Shown in pieces: positions 41,756-52,158 of a DNA stretch of 64,000 nucleotides. The notes beneath the pieces were generated by a model. That model made no database searches and was not told the origin of the DNA. It worked only from the letters and a program-made list of their open reading frames with translations. Position 1 is the first letter of the stretch. Every line of letters starts with the position of its first letter. The DNA is from an uncultured Pedosphaera sp. (GTDB taxonomy: Bacteria; Verrucomicrobiota; Verrucomicrobiia; Limisphaerales; Pedosphaeraceae), in the NCBI GenBank assembly GCA_903918755.1, contig CAIXFN010000030.1, forward strand, positions 112,257-176,256, written 5' to 3'. The translations under genes and the position numbers were made by a program.

Positions 41756-41953
41756 ATGGATGCACTGGCTGATCTTGCCCGGGTCTTGGAATTGCTGGGC
41801 TGTCCCCCGGAGAAATCCGGCGAGATGGCCGCGCAACTCGACAAACGCGCCCGGCAATTGGCCGCGCAAAAGCAGGGCACCTACGACGAGAGTCTGCAGT
41901 ACCTGCTCGGTTTGATGAAGCAAGGCTGGGCGGCCCAGGCAAGGGGCTTTTGA
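41756..41953 (+). CDS. Small hypothetical protein (65 residues)
   Basis: Short, mainly helical protein (DALADLARVLELLGCPPEKS ... LQYLLGLMKQGWAAQARGF) with no recognised family. Support comes from a purine-rich ribosome site (aggggggc) 8 bp upstream, natural codon use, and tight spacing (22 bp) to the NUDIX gene. That site is part of the cyclophilin terminator, so translation depends either on read-through transcripts or on a start inside the terminator region. The function is unknown. Confidence 0.5.
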   Translation: MDALADLARVLELLGCPPEKSGEMAAQLDKRARQLAAQKQGTYDESLQYLLGLMKQGWAAQARGF

Positions 41954-41975
41954 ACTCCCGCCACACCGCTTACCT

Positions 41976-42545
41976 ATGATCCAACCCTGGCCGCTTATCC
42001 GTTCCGAACCCGCTGGAGATTTTCGCATCTTTGGCATCCGCAAGGACCGCAAAGTTTCGCCCCGCACCGGTCGCGAGCATGATTTCTTCGTGCTCGACAG
42101 TGTCAATTGGGTGAACGTCATCGCCGTCACCCCCGCGGATGAATTGGTGATGATCGAGCAATTCCGCCACGGGTCGAACACCGTGGAGTTGGAAATCCCC
42201 GGCGGAATGATCGACGCCGAGGATCCTTCGCCCCTGGCCGCGGGGGTGCGCGAGTTGCGGGAGGAAACCGGGTTTGTCGGCACGGATGCCCGGATCATCG
42301 GGCAGATATTCCCGAACCCCGCGATTATGGGGAACACCTGTTTCACCGCCTTGGTGCGCGATTGCCGGCTGGAACATGCCGTCGAATGGGATGCGGGGGA
42401 AGACATGCGCACCCGGTTGGTGCCCGTGGCGGAGATCCCCCAATTGGTGGCGGCGGGGCAGATCCGCCATTCCCTGGTCGTGGTGGCCCTGTACTATTTT
42501 GAACTCTGGCGGCGGGGCTTGCCGGGGGTCGAACCGGTCAAATAA
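41976..42545 (+). CDS. NUDIX hydrolase, ADP-ribose pyrophosphatase type
   Basis: The 189-residue protein has the NUDIX box in GVRELREETGFVG, preceded by VELEIPGGMIDAED, with DELVMIEQFRHGSNTVELEI upstream. The long N-terminal strand pair (FRIFGIRKDRKVSPRTGRE) fits the ADP-ribose/nucleoside-diphosphate-sugar pyrophosphatase subfamily rather than MutT. It would recycle ADP-ribose or sugar nucleotides in the cytoplasm. It lies 22 bp after the 65-residue frame and is convergent with the response-regulator gene (26 bp). Confidence 0.9.
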   Translation: MIQPWPLIRSEPAGDFRIFGIRKDRKVSPRTGREHDFFVLDSVNWVNVIAVTPADELVMIEQFRHGSNTVELEIPGGMIDAEDPSPLAAGVRELREETGFVGTDARIIGQIFPNPAIMGNTCFTALVRDCRLEHAVEWDAGEDMRTRLVPVAEIPQLVAAGQIRHSLVVVALYYFELWRRGLPGVEPVK

Positions 42546-42571
42546 CCGCCGCGTCGGTCCCGCAATCCGGG

Positions 42572-44002
<1,431 letters not shown>

Positions 44003-44056
44003 GCTCAGGCGGCGGTCGCCCGCCGGGGCGCGCGGGGACCAATGGGGCGGCTTGGC

Positions 44057-45574
44057 TTATTGGTCGCCATCCTTGAGCACTTCAAATTTGTCCGTGCCTT
44101 CACTGATGAACTCCACCATCACCCCCTTCTTGGAGCTGGCCTTTTTGGCCGCTTCATGAAATTGCTTGGGGCTGCTGATGCTCTGATGGTTGATGGAAGT
44201 GATGATGTCACCCGGCTTGATCCCGCTCTCCGCGGCGAGGCTGTTGCGATCCACGCTGGCCACCACCACGCCGGCGGTGACTTCCGTGCCCAGTTGTTTG
44301 GCCAGGGAAGGCGTCAGGGCTTTCACCTTGATGCCAAATTCATTGCCCGGGGTGTTGTCGCCGCTGCCATTGCTGGTGAGCGCGGGCGCCGCGGCCGGGT
44401 CGATCCACTCCCCGGGTTTGACGGCAATTTTCATATATTTGCCGCCTTTTTCACTCGTTTTGCGATAGACATCGAGGGTGATTTCCTTGCCCACGGCCTT
44501 GGGACGCACCGCATCCCGCAGGCGCTGCACCGTGGCCACCGGTTGGCCTTCCACCGCGGTGATGACATCCCCGGGGCGCAGTTTGGAGCCGGCGGCGGGA
44601 CCTTCGGGCACGATGGCCCGCACCACGACTCCGGCTTTCACGTCGGGCAACAACTCCCGCACTTCCGGGTAATCCGCCAGGGCTTTGATCTCGATCCCAA
44701 GCCACGCCCGGGTGAACTTGCCGTCCGTGATGATTTTTTCCGCCACTTCCCGCGCCAGGTTTATAGGCACGGCAAAGCCGATGCCGGTGTGCAGTCCGCG
44801 GATCAAGGCGTTCACCCCGATCACTTCGCCTTCAATATTCACGAGCGGACCACCGCTGTTGCCGGGGTTGATGTTGGCATCCGTCTGGATGAAGGCCTGA
44901 TCCATCATGGCGGTGGTCTCCGAGGGATCGATGACGCCGGCGCGATCCTTGGCGCTCACATGACCGAAAGTGACGCTATAATCCAGGGCGTAGGGCGCCC
45001 CGATGGCGATCGCGAATTCCCCCACGCGGACCTTGCTGGAATCCGCCAGCCGGGCGGTGGGCAGGCCTTTGGCATCGATTTTGATCACGGCGATATCCGA
45101 GGGAGCATCCACGCCGCGCACCTCGGCCTTGAAGGTCCGGCCGTCCAGTAAACTGACTTCGATCTTGTCCGCATCCTCCACCACGTGGGCATTGGTGAGG
45201 ATAAAGCCGTTTTCGCGCAGAATGATCCCGGATCCCTGGCCCTGATTGGGTACGGTCTGGCCTTGTTCCAGGCGTTTGCGAAAATATTCCCGGAGTTCGG
45301 GGGGCAAACCTTCGAGGGGATCCGCCTCCTCATCCGGAGCCTGGCCGTGGAAGGATTTGTGCGGGGGATTCAGTTTTTGCACGACCTTGATGACCACCAC
45401 CGAAGGGGAGACCTGCTCGGCCACCTGCACGAAAGCCTGGTTCAACTGGCGGGCGAGGTCCAAATTGGCGGTCGCCGGTGTTTTCGCGGGGGGATCCACG
45501 GCCAGCGCAGTGGAGGCTACCGACCCGCAGACCAAGGCGAACCAGCCCATGCGGACGAGCGGAGAAATCTTCAT
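44057..45574 (-). CDS. HtrA/DegP-type periplasmic serine protease
   Basis: The 505-residue protein has a signal peptide (residues 1-25, cut near ALA-V) and a chymotrypsin-like protease domain. The complete catalytic triad is His130 (TNAHVV), Asp160 (SDIAVIK) and Ser240 (GNSGGP). Two PDZ domains follow (about 285-385, AWLGIEIKALADYPEVRE; and about 410-500, SLAKQLGTEVTAGVVVASVD). It degrades or refolds damaged envelope proteins. A loop between residues 65 and 112 (PDEEADPLEGLPPELREYF) is the LA loop seen in DegP. It is upstream of, and likely cotranscribed with, the NtrC-type regulator. Confidence 0.95.
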   Translation of the reverse strand: MKISPLVRMGWFALVCGSVASTALAVDPPAKTPATANLDLARQLNQAFVQVAEQVSPSVVVIKVVQKLNPPHKSFHGQAPDEEADPLEGLPPELREYFRKRLEQGQTVPNQGQGSGIILRENGFILTNAHVVEDADKIEVSLLDGRTFKAEVRGVDAPSDIAVIKIDAKGLPTARLADSSKVRVGEFAIAIGAPYALDYSVTFGHVSAKDRAGVIDPSETTAMMDQAFIQTDANINPGNSGGPLVNIEGEVIGVNALIRGLHTGIGFAVPINLAREVAEKIITDGKFTRAWLGIEIKALADYPEVRELLPDVKAGVVVRAIVPEGPAAGSKLRPGDVITAVEGQPVATVQRLRDAVRPKAVGKEITLDVYRKTSEKGGKYMKIAVKPGEWIDPAAAPALTSNGSGDNTPGNEFGIKVKALTPSLAKQLGTEVTAGVVVASVDRNSLAAESGIKPGDIITSINHQSISSPKQFHEAAKKASSKKGVMVEFISEGTDKFEVLKDGDQ

Positions 45575-45860
45575 ATATCAATAATCCGGCCAGCGGGACC
45601 CGGCCGCCCGGATTCGGGCGCCGCGGTACTGCCGCCATCAACCTTCCGGCCTGTCCCGGTCCCTGACAAGTGCTTTTTTCTGTGTTTGGCCGTCCTCGTT
45701 GGGGTTGGGGCGCACCAGGTCGGGAGCTGACATTTCCCTCGCATCCCGGGCGGGATCGTCCTACATTCCCATAGCAGAGTCAGCGGTCCGCTGATTGCCT
45801 CGGGCGGTGCCGGCGGTCACCTCGTGGGATTGTCTGCCAGTTGCGACTTGGGGCGGAAGA

Positions 45861-46040
45861 ATGGGCGAGAATATGGCGCGAAAAAAGCGTGATTGCGCAA
45901 AAATTCAGTTGGCGGCGACGAATCCGTTTTCTGTCTATCGGAAGGGCTACGTGCTGCGCTGGAGCATGCTGTTCGCCGCGTTGATCTGTGTCGTTCTGGC
46001 CGTGGGGTTGTATTTTTTGAACCGGCCCATTCGTCCTTGA
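45861..46040 (+). CDS. Small putative membrane protein (59 residues)
   Basis: Hypothetical protein. The N-terminal half is basic (MARKKRDCAKIQ) and the C-terminal half is one membrane helix (SMLFAALICVVLAVGLYFL) ending in NRPIRP, so the basic end would lie in the cytoplasm. The start could be ATG 45861 or ATG 45873. A ggaaga sequence sits just before the first. The frame stays open further upstream but reads as low-quality sequence. It is single, and convergent with the TetR gene 20 bp away. No family was recognised. Confidence 0.5.
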   Translation: MGENMARKKRDCAKIQLAATNPFSVYRKGYVLRWSMLFAALICVVLAVGLYFLNRPIRP

Positions 46041-46059
46041 AACCCGCTCGGGCGGTGAC

Positions 46060-46665
46060 TCAGCAAACCGCCATCCGGGGCGCGATCATATCCAAGGCCA
46101 GCGGTCCCAATTCCCGCAACACCTCGGGGTCATTGCGCACGCGGGCTTGTAACAGCATGCCCATGACCAGGCCAAAAATCGCGCGCGACTGGCCGGGGAT
46201 ATCCCCGATTTCCAATTGCCCGGCCGCGACGCCGTCCCGCAGCGCCTGCTCCAGGTAAGCGCACGTGCGGTTGAAAATGTCCGCCGATTTTTGGCGGATG
46301 TTTTCATCCTGCGTGCTCAATTCACAACCCACGGTGGCAAAGGGGCAGCCGAGGACCCGTCCGGTTTCCGCATGCCGTTCGCGTTGCATTTCGTAAACCA
46401 TGCGGCAGTAGCCCGCGATCCGGTCGAGGGGCGGCACGAGCGGGGAGAAAACCCGGTCGTAATCGGGTTGATGGACCCGCCAATATTCATCGGAAGCCGC
46501 CACCGCGAGGTCGGACTTGGAGCGGAAGAAGTAATAGAAGCTGCCTTTTTTGACCTGGGCCCGTTGGCAGATGTCGTCCACACTCACCGCGCCATAGCTT
46601 TGTTGCCAGATCAATTGGAAGGCTACCCGCAGCAGTTTGCTTTTCGCATCACTTGTCCGTCCCAT
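46060..46665 (-). CDS. TetR/AcrR family transcriptional regulator
   Basis: From ATG 46665 the protein has 201 residues and begins MGRTSDAKSKLLRVAFQLIW. The helix-turn-helix region is VSVDDICQRAQVKKGSFYYF with FRSKSDLAVAASDEYW behind it. GCPFATVGCELSTQDENIRQ in the ligand domain is typical of the TetR_C_6/YxaF-type subgroup, which responds to lipophilic or quinone compounds. It is divergent from glucokinase across 124 bp. Upstream in-frame codons were rejected because they would extend into that shared promoter. The target genes are not evident. Confidence 0.9.
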   Translation of the reverse strand: MGRTSDAKSKLLRVAFQLIWQQSYGAVSVDDICQRAQVKKGSFYYFFRSKSDLAVAASDEYWRVHQPDYDRVFSPLVPPLDRIAGYCRMVYEMQRERHAETGRVLGCPFATVGCELSTQDENIRQKSADIFNRTCAYLEQALRDGVAAGQLEIGDIPGQSRAIFGLVMGMLLQARVRNDPEVLRELGPLALDMIAPRMAVC

Positions 46666-46789
46666 AGTTTTTGCCGGCTGAATTCGCCGACACCAGAGGT
46701 TAGCATGGCGCAAGGGTGCGTCAAGCGGGGGCCGGCCGGCCGGTAAGATTGAGTTGGAACTCGGCCCGGGATTCGGTTTCACTCAAGCC

Positions 46790-47812
46790 ATGATTCTGGC
46801 TGGCGATGTCGGTGGCACCAAAGTAAATCTGGGCTTGTTCAGCCTGGAGGGCGGCCGGCTGCGTTTGGGCGAACAAGCGGTTTACCCCAGCCGGAAGTAC
46901 GAACATTTCCAGGACTTGGTGCGGGAATTTTTGGCGGCCCAGGGCAATCCCGCAATCACCCGGGCGGCGTTCGGCATTGCCGGTCCGGTACGCCGGGGGG
47001 TGGGGCAATTGACCAATTTGTCCTGGCGGCTCGAGGCGCCCGAACTGGGAGAGGATCTGGGGCTGGGCGACGTCTGGCTTTTGAACGATCTGGAGGCCAA
47101 TGCCTGGGGCCTGACCGAGTTGCCCCGGCGGGATTTTGAATTGTTGAACGCCGGGGATCCGGAAGCGGTGGGCAACCAGGCGATCATTTCCGCCGGCACC
47201 GGATTGGGGGAAGCCGGGCTGTTCTGGGACGGACGCCAACATCACCCTTTTGCCTGTGAGGGCGGCCATTCCAGTTTTGCGCCGCTCACCCCCCTGGATG
47301 CGGAACTCTTTGATTTTCTCCGCGAACGGGAGGGGCATGTCAGTTGGGAAAAGGTGCTTTCCGGCGCGGGGTTGGTAAACATTTACCAATTCTTGAAGGC
47401 CACCAAGCGGGGCGAGGAACCGGACAGCCTCGCGGCCGAATTGGCCGAGGGGGATGCGGCGGCGGTCATTTCCCGGGTGGCGGGGGAAGGCGCCAGCACC
47501 CGGTGCAGCCAGGCGCTGTCCCTCTTCATCACCTACTATGGCGCCGAAGCCGGTAACCTGGCGCTCAAATTGATGGCCACGGGCGGGGTGTTCATTGGCG
47601 GGGGGATTGCCCCGAAGATTTTAAGCCAATTGCGCGCGGGCCACTTTCTGGCGGCCTTTTTTGGGCAGGGCCGGATGCGGTCCTTGCTGCAAGCCATGCC
47701 GGTGCGCGTCGTTTTGAATCCCCAGACGGCCCTGTTGGGCGCGGCCCATTATGCGGCGTTTGGTCCACCCCGTCCCAGTGCGCCGGGTGTTTACGCCGGC
47801 CGGCCGGCCTGA
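46790..47812 (+). CDS. glk: Glucokinase
   Basis: Glucokinase phosphorylates glucose to glucose 6-phosphate with ATP. The 340-residue protein begins MILAGDVGGTKVNLGLF, the phosphate-1 motif of the hexokinase-actin fold. It continues with AAFGIAGPVRRG near residue 60, LLNDLEANAWGL near 97 (catalytic Asp), ISAGTGLGEAGLFWDG near 132, and the EGGHSSFAP signature near 157 that marks Glk rather than ROK kinases. GVFIGGGIAPKIL near 265 is the adenosine motif. The start at 46790 places the motif at the family position. It is followed 21 bp later by an enolase-superfamily gene, probably one operon for sugar or sugar-acid use. Confidence 0.93.
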   Translation: MILAGDVGGTKVNLGLFSLEGGRLRLGEQAVYPSRKYEHFQDLVREFLAAQGNPAITRAAFGIAGPVRRGVGQLTNLSWRLEAPELGEDLGLGDVWLLNDLEANAWGLTELPRRDFELLNAGDPEAVGNQAIISAGTGLGEAGLFWDGRQHHPFACEGGHSSFAPLTPLDAELFDFLREREGHVSWEKVLSGAGLVNIYQFLKATKRGEEPDSLAAELAEGDAAAVISRVAGEGASTRCSQALSLFITYYGAEAGNLALKLMATGGVFIGGGIAPKILSQLRAGHFLAAFFGQGRMRSLLQAMPVRVVLNPQTALLGAAHYAAFGPPRPSAPGVYAGRPA

Positions 47813-47833
47813 CGCGCAGATTTCTCCCTGCCT

Positions 47834-49084
47834 ATGAAAATCACCGAAGTAGAAAGCTTCCTGATGTCCTTCCCGTTCCCGGAGCCGATCCGGCTGCCGT
47901 TTTGGGGGGGCGAGCGCACCATTCTCAAACGAGATGCCATGCTGATCCGGGTGCGGGCGGACAACGGTCTGGTGGGGTATGCCCCCGGACCGGCCCACGC
48001 CCGGGCCGCCCGGGAGATCCACGATATCATCCGGCCGTTTTTGCTGGGGCAGGATCCGCGCGACTGGGCCACGCTGAATTTTGTGGCCGACCGCGAAACG
48101 ACCAAGACCTATCGCGCCGTGGAGATTGCCTTGATTGATCTGGCGGCGCGGTTTGCGGGGTGCCCGCTGTCCGAATTGATCGGTGGTCGGCAACGGGACC
48201 GGATTAAGTTGTATGGGAGCGCGGGCATGTATATGGCGCCCGAACGCTTTGCCGAGGAAGCCGCCGCCATTGCCGGACTGGGCTTCACGGCCTACAAAAT
48301 GCGGCCGGCCTTGGGGCCGGAGGAAGATTTGCGGACAGTGGCACTGATGCGCGCGGCGGTGGGGCCGGATATGGGGCTCATGATCGATGCCCACTCCTGG
48401 TGGCGCATGGGGGATCGCAATTACTCCTATGCGACCGTGGCGGAACTAACCCGGGAGATGCGTGCCTTCCATCCCACCTGGTTGGAGGAGCCGTTACCGC
48501 CCGATGATCATGACTCGTATCGGCAGTTGTGTGCCATTGGTGCGGTCCCGATCGCCAGCGGGGAGCATGAGCCGGACGAAGCCGGGTTCTCGGACCTGAT
48601 TACGACGAAGGCGGCCAATTACATTCAGATGGACGTCTGCTGCCAGGGCGGGTTTGCGATGGGCCGCCGCGTTTTTGCGGGGGTGCAGGCCGCTGGTCTG
48701 CGCTTTGCCTTCCACAGTTGGGGGACGGGGCTGGAAGTCTTGGCCGCCGCGCATCTGGGGATTTGCTGGCCGGCGAACGTGGTGGAGTGGTTGGAACATC
48801 CCTGCTATGCCAACGACGGCCGGCCGGGCATGTATCCTTTCCCGCTGGCGGATGAGATTTTGCGCGAACCCCTGGCTATCGAGAACGGCGACCTGATTGT
48901 TCCCAAGGGACCGGGCCTCGGGATCGAGATCGATGAACGGGTAATCGCCAAATATCCCTTTATTCCCGGGCCGTGGTCCTTCTTCCGGATTGATTCACCC
49001 GCGGAGACCGTGGCGGTGACCGGGGATCACAGCGTCAAGTGGGTGGCCGCGGATCCCGTCGTCCCACCTGAAGCGAAAGAATAA
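47834..49084 (+). CDS. Mandelate racemase/muconate-lactonizing enzyme family protein
   Basis: The 416-residue enolase-superfamily enzyme abstracts a proton next to a carboxylate, as in sugar-acid dehydratases. Metal ligands are visible: Asp in MIDAHSWW, Glu in WLEEPLPPDD and Glu in ASGEHE. The YKMRP segment near residue 155 replaces the usual KxK base motif, and FHSWGTGLEV near 295 may supply a histidine base. An N-terminal capping domain (1-125) is present. The operon with glucokinase suggests catabolism of an acid sugar; the specific substrate is unknown. Its last 50 bp overlap the end of the opposite MFS gene. Confidence 0.88.
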   Translation: MKITEVESFLMSFPFPEPIRLPFWGGERTILKRDAMLIRVRADNGLVGYAPGPAHARAAREIHDIIRPFLLGQDPRDWATLNFVADRETTKTYRAVEIALIDLAARFAGCPLSELIGGRQRDRIKLYGSAGMYMAPERFAEEAAAIAGLGFTAYKMRPALGPEEDLRTVALMRAAVGPDMGLMIDAHSWWRMGDRNYSYATVAELTREMRAFHPTWLEEPLPPDDHDSYRQLCAIGAVPIASGEHEPDEAGFSDLITTKAANYIQMDVCCQGGFAMGRRVFAGVQAAGLRFAFHSWGTGLEVLAAAHLGICWPANVVEWLEHPCYANDGRPGMYPFPLADEILREPLAIENGDLIVPKGPGLGIEIDERVIAKYPFIPGPWSFFRIDSPAETVAVTGDHSVKWVAADPVVPPEAKE

Positions 49085-50357
49085 TGGTGGCGCAAATCGC
49101 CATGGCACCGCAGATGAAGTAAATGCCGCCGACAAACGAGCCGGTTAGTTTGTCGATCCGCCCAAAAAGGGTCGGGCCGAGAAATCCCCCCAGATTGCCG
49201 ATCGAGTTGATCAAGCCGATGCTCCCGGCAGCGGCCGTGTCCGTCAGGAACAATGTGGGCAGCGACCAAAAGGCGGGTTGGTAGGATTTTAGTCCGGTGA
49301 AAGCGACCATGAAGCACACAATGGTCAGCGGGAGGTGCCCCTGGGTAAACGGAGCCAGCCCCAGAGCCAGGACCGCTAGGATCATCGGAACGACGGCGTG
49401 CAGGCAGCGTTCCTTGGTGCGATCGGAATTCCACCCGGTAAACAATTGCCCCACGAGCGCCAGCGCCGGGGGGAGGATCACCAGCCAGGTGATCGCGTCC
49501 AGTTTCAGGGAGTACCACCGTTGCAGGATGCTGGGCAGGAAGAATTCAATGCCATAGGTGCCGGTGGTGGAACAGAAATAAGCGCACGCCAGGAGCAGCA
49601 CCTTCGGGTTGGCGAAAGCCTGCCGCAGGGTCATGCGCAGCCGACCCGCGCGGCCCGCTTTTTCCGCCGCCAGTTCCTCCTCCAGAGCCGCGCACTCGTC
49701 GGGGGATAACCACCGGGCGTCCCGGGGGCGGTCCGGGAGGAAATACCACACCGCCAGGCCCAGCACTACGGCCGGCAGTCCCCAGAAAATATACATCCAT
49801 TGCCAACCGTGGAGCCCCGCCTCTGCGGTCATTCCGCCGGCGGCGGGCCCGCTGTTAATTTGGAGCAGCGCATTGGATATTTTCGGGCTGATGATTTGGG
49901 CGACGGGGGTTGCGATCAGGAACCATGCGAGCGCCCGGGCGCGATCCCGCCCCGGGAACCAGTGGGTGAGAAAAACAATCACCCCCGGGAAAAAACCGGC
50001 CTCCGCCAAGCCCAGGAGGAAACGGACGGCGTAGAACTGCGCCGGCGTGCGCACCAAGGCGGTGGCCGCGGCGGTGAATCCCCAGGTGATCATGATCCGG
50101 CAAATCCAGTGCCGGGCGCTCCAGCGTTCCACCAGCAGGGAGCCGGGAATTTCGAGCAGGAAATAACCCAGGAAAAACAGGCCCGCGCCCAGGCCGAGCA
50201 CTTCGCTGTTAAAGGCCGGCAGGTCCCGAGCCATTGTCAACTTGGCCAGCGCCACGTTGGTCCGGTCCACGTACGCGACCATGTAACAAACCCCGAGCAA
50301 CGGCAGCAACCGCAGATACGCCTTGCGACGCGCGCGATCCAGCGCGTTTGGCGCCAT
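49035..50357 (-). CDS. MFS transporter, anion:cation symporter (ACS) family
   Basis: The 440-residue protein has about twelve membrane segments. The first loop motif is CYMVAYVDRTNVALAKLTMA, characteristic of the ACS family (MhpT, GudP, ExuT, phthalate permeases), which import organic anions such as sugar acids and aromatic acids. FLLGLAEAGFFPGVIVFLTH and WFPGRDRARALAWF are further family motifs. The start ATG 50357 puts the first helix at the right position. It overlaps the enolase-superfamily gene tail to tail by 50 bp, and that enzyme class acts on just this type of substrate. It is 41 bp downstream of the glycosyltransferase gene on the same strand. Confidence 0.92.
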   Translation of the reverse strand: MAPNALDRARRKAYLRLLPLLGVCYMVAYVDRTNVALAKLTMARDLPAFNSEVLGLGAGLFFLGYFLLEIPGSLLVERWSARHWICRIMITWGFTAAATALVRTPAQFYAVRFLLGLAEAGFFPGVIVFLTHWFPGRDRARALAWFLIATPVAQIISPKISNALLQINSGPAAGGMTAEAGLHGWQWMYIFWGLPAVVLGLAVWYFLPDRPRDARWLSPDECAALEEELAAEKAGRAGRLRMTLRQAFANPKVLLLACAYFCSTTGTYGIEFFLPSILQRWYSLKLDAITWLVILPPALALVGQLFTGWNSDRTKERCLHAVVPMILAVLALGLAPFTQGHLPLTIVCFMVAFTGLKSYQPAFWSLPTLFLTDTAAAGSIGLINSIGNLGGFLGPTLFGRIDKLTGSFVGGIYFICGAMAICATIILSLQVGRRDPRPPT

Positions 50358-50398
50358 CGTCCGGGGTGGGGGTATCGGGCGGGCGGTGGGCAAGAAAT

Positions 50399-51550
50399 TT
50401 AGGAGGGCGAAATCAGGCCGGGAGGGGGAGCGGGCCGCTCCAGGCGGGCGAGCACCGCGGCGCAAATATCCTTCGCCGCCGCGGGGCGGCCGAGTCGCCG
50501 GGCGGCCTTGGCCATGGCGGACAATTTCTTCGAGCCCAACAATTCTTCCAGGCGAAAGGGCAAATCCTCCACCCGGTTGGCCTTTGCCGCTGCCCCGTGA
50601 CCCAGCAGGAAATCGCTATTCGCCGCTTCCTGTCCGGGAATCGGATTCAGGATGAATAATGGCTTGCCCAGGGCCAGGGCCTCGGAGGAGGTCAAACCAC
50701 CCGGTTTGGTGATGATGAGGTCCGCCACCGCCATCAGGTCCTGCATGTTGTTGACAAAGCCGAGCACATGGGTGGGATGCCGCCGATCCTGGACCGCCAA
50801 TTTCCGGCGTAATTCCTCGTTCCGCCCGGCCACCACCAGGGTTTGGAAGGGCAGGTGCACCTTGTCCATCTCCGCCAGAATTTCCGCCACCGGTCCCATG
50901 CCGAAGCCGCCGCCCAGCACCAGCATGACCGGCAGGTCATCGCGCAAACCATATTGTTTCCGCACCGCCGCCGGTTTCTGGGGGGCGGAGAAACGGCCGG
51001 AAATCGGGATCCCCGTGGCCAGGATCCGGTCAGGGGCGGCGCCCCGGGCCACCAGGCGGGCCTTGGTTTCCTCGGCGGCCACGCAATACAAATCCACGCC
51101 CGCTTCCATCCACAAGGCATGCGCTTCAAAATCCGTCACGACGCTGACGGTGAGCGGCGGGGTACCCGGCCAGCGATCCCGCATCTTGCCCAGAATCTCC
51201 ACCGGCAGGAAATGGGTGCAAATCACGGCGTCGGGTGCAAAATCTTCCAGGTGCTGGCGGATTTTGCGGGTGCTGTTGGTCTTGAAAGCGGCCCGGAATT
51301 TCGCCAATTTGCCAACCAACTTGGGGTTATCTGTATGCTTGAATACCATGCCCCACAATTCCGGGGCATGCTCGATCAATTTGACGTAGCCATCGGTATA
51401 CAATTTGCGGTGGAGCGGGGAGAAAAAATCCCGCACATCCACCTTTTCCAGTACATCCTCGGGTCGCAGCGCCTGCCAGGCTTCGGCGAGAGCGGCGGCG
51501 GCCTGCAGGTGACCCGCCCCGGCGGTGATGGTCGCAATCAATATTCGCAT
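50399..51550 (-). CDS. MGDG-synthase-like glycosyltransferase (UgtP/MurG superfamily)
   Basis: The 383-residue GT-B enzyme begins MRILIATITAGAGHLQAAAA, the glycine loop and AGAGH signature of the MGDG_synth family. EDFAPDAVICTHFLPVEIL and VSVVTDFEAHALWMEAGVDL match the N-terminal domain. The C-terminal UDP-sugar site is PVMLVLGGGFGMGP, VVAGRNEELR and DLIITKPGGLTSSEALALGK. Relatives transfer glucose or galactose to diacylglycerol, so a glycolipid for the membrane is the likely product; the sugar is unknown. The start is ATG 51550; a longer frame upstream runs through repeat sequence and is not real. The gene is followed by the MFS gene. Confidence 0.88.
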   Translation of the reverse strand: MRILIATITAGAGHLQAAAALAEAWQALRPEDVLEKVDVRDFFSPLHRKLYTDGYVKLIEHAPELWGMVFKHTDNPKLVGKLAKFRAAFKTNSTRKIRQHLEDFAPDAVICTHFLPVEILGKMRDRWPGTPPLTVSVVTDFEAHALWMEAGVDLYCVAAEETKARLVARGAAPDRILATGIPISGRFSAPQKPAAVRKQYGLRDDLPVMLVLGGGFGMGPVAEILAEMDKVHLPFQTLVVAGRNEELRRKLAVQDRRHPTHVLGFVNNMQDLMAVADLIITKPGGLTSSEALALGKPLFILNPIPGQEAANSDFLLGHGAAAKANRVEDLPFRLEELLGSKKLSAMAKAARRLGRPAAAKDICAAVLARLERPAPPPGLISPS

Positions 51551-51695
51551 AGGATACACCCTTATATCATTCGCCCCGGGCAAACGTTGGGGCTGATGAC
51601 CCAGCTTCCGGTATTGCCTTCGGGTTGAGAAGCAAATTCTCCCGGCGCGGGGGGGACATCCGCCATGCGGAAGCGGTCCCCAACCCAAAGGATTC

Positions 51696-51888
51696 ACGAA
51701 AATCAGCCCCCAAGGGGCGAAATACGATAGCCCAGGGCAACGCCCTGTGGACCATGGCCCCACCAGAACCCAAGCCCTGAATGGGCGACCCAACTTCCCA
51801 TTCCTGCCCCTGCCGGCCGCCACCAAAATAACACGAAACGGCCCGGATTTTTAGCCACGAAAAGGCGCACAATTCACAAAAGCGAACC
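51696..51888. repeat. Structured intergenic repeat, copy A
   Basis: The first ~92 bp (51696-51787) is nearly the same as 51967-52057, and the AT-rich end (ttttagccac) also recurs. The copy holds three short hairpins: gcccc/ggggc near 51707, cagggc-aac-gccctg at 51733-51747, and gccc-tgaat-gggc near 51774. It is non-coding, although it contains chance open frames. It looks like a dispersed REP-type element. Confidence 0.8.
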
Positions 51889-51966
51889 GGATGTGTTCAG
51901 AACCTCTCCCTGGTAGGAGATGAGGTGACGAGGCTCTGACATTGCGTTTCCTACCTCCTCCCGCAC

Positions 51967-52158
51967 ACGAAAATCAGCCCCAATGGGGCGAATTACGACA
52001 GCCCGGGGCAACGCCCTGTGGACCATGGCCCCCAAATCCCCAAGCCCTGAATGGGCGGTCCAATCCCACCCGCGCCCGTCTCGTTCCCAGAAGCCAAAAG
52101 GGCAGGGGAAAGCCCCGGAATTTTAGCCACAAAAACATAACTCGCAAAAGGGAACCCA
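51967..52158. repeat. Structured intergenic repeat, copy B
   Basis: Direct repeat of copy A, 271 bp downstream. All three hairpins are kept although loops and some bases differ. In the second hairpin an A-T pair of copy A becomes a G-T wobble here. The order of elements, including the final ttttagccac and the caaaag...gaacc tail, is the same. It marks the left edge of the lower-GC defence operon. Confidence 0.8.
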
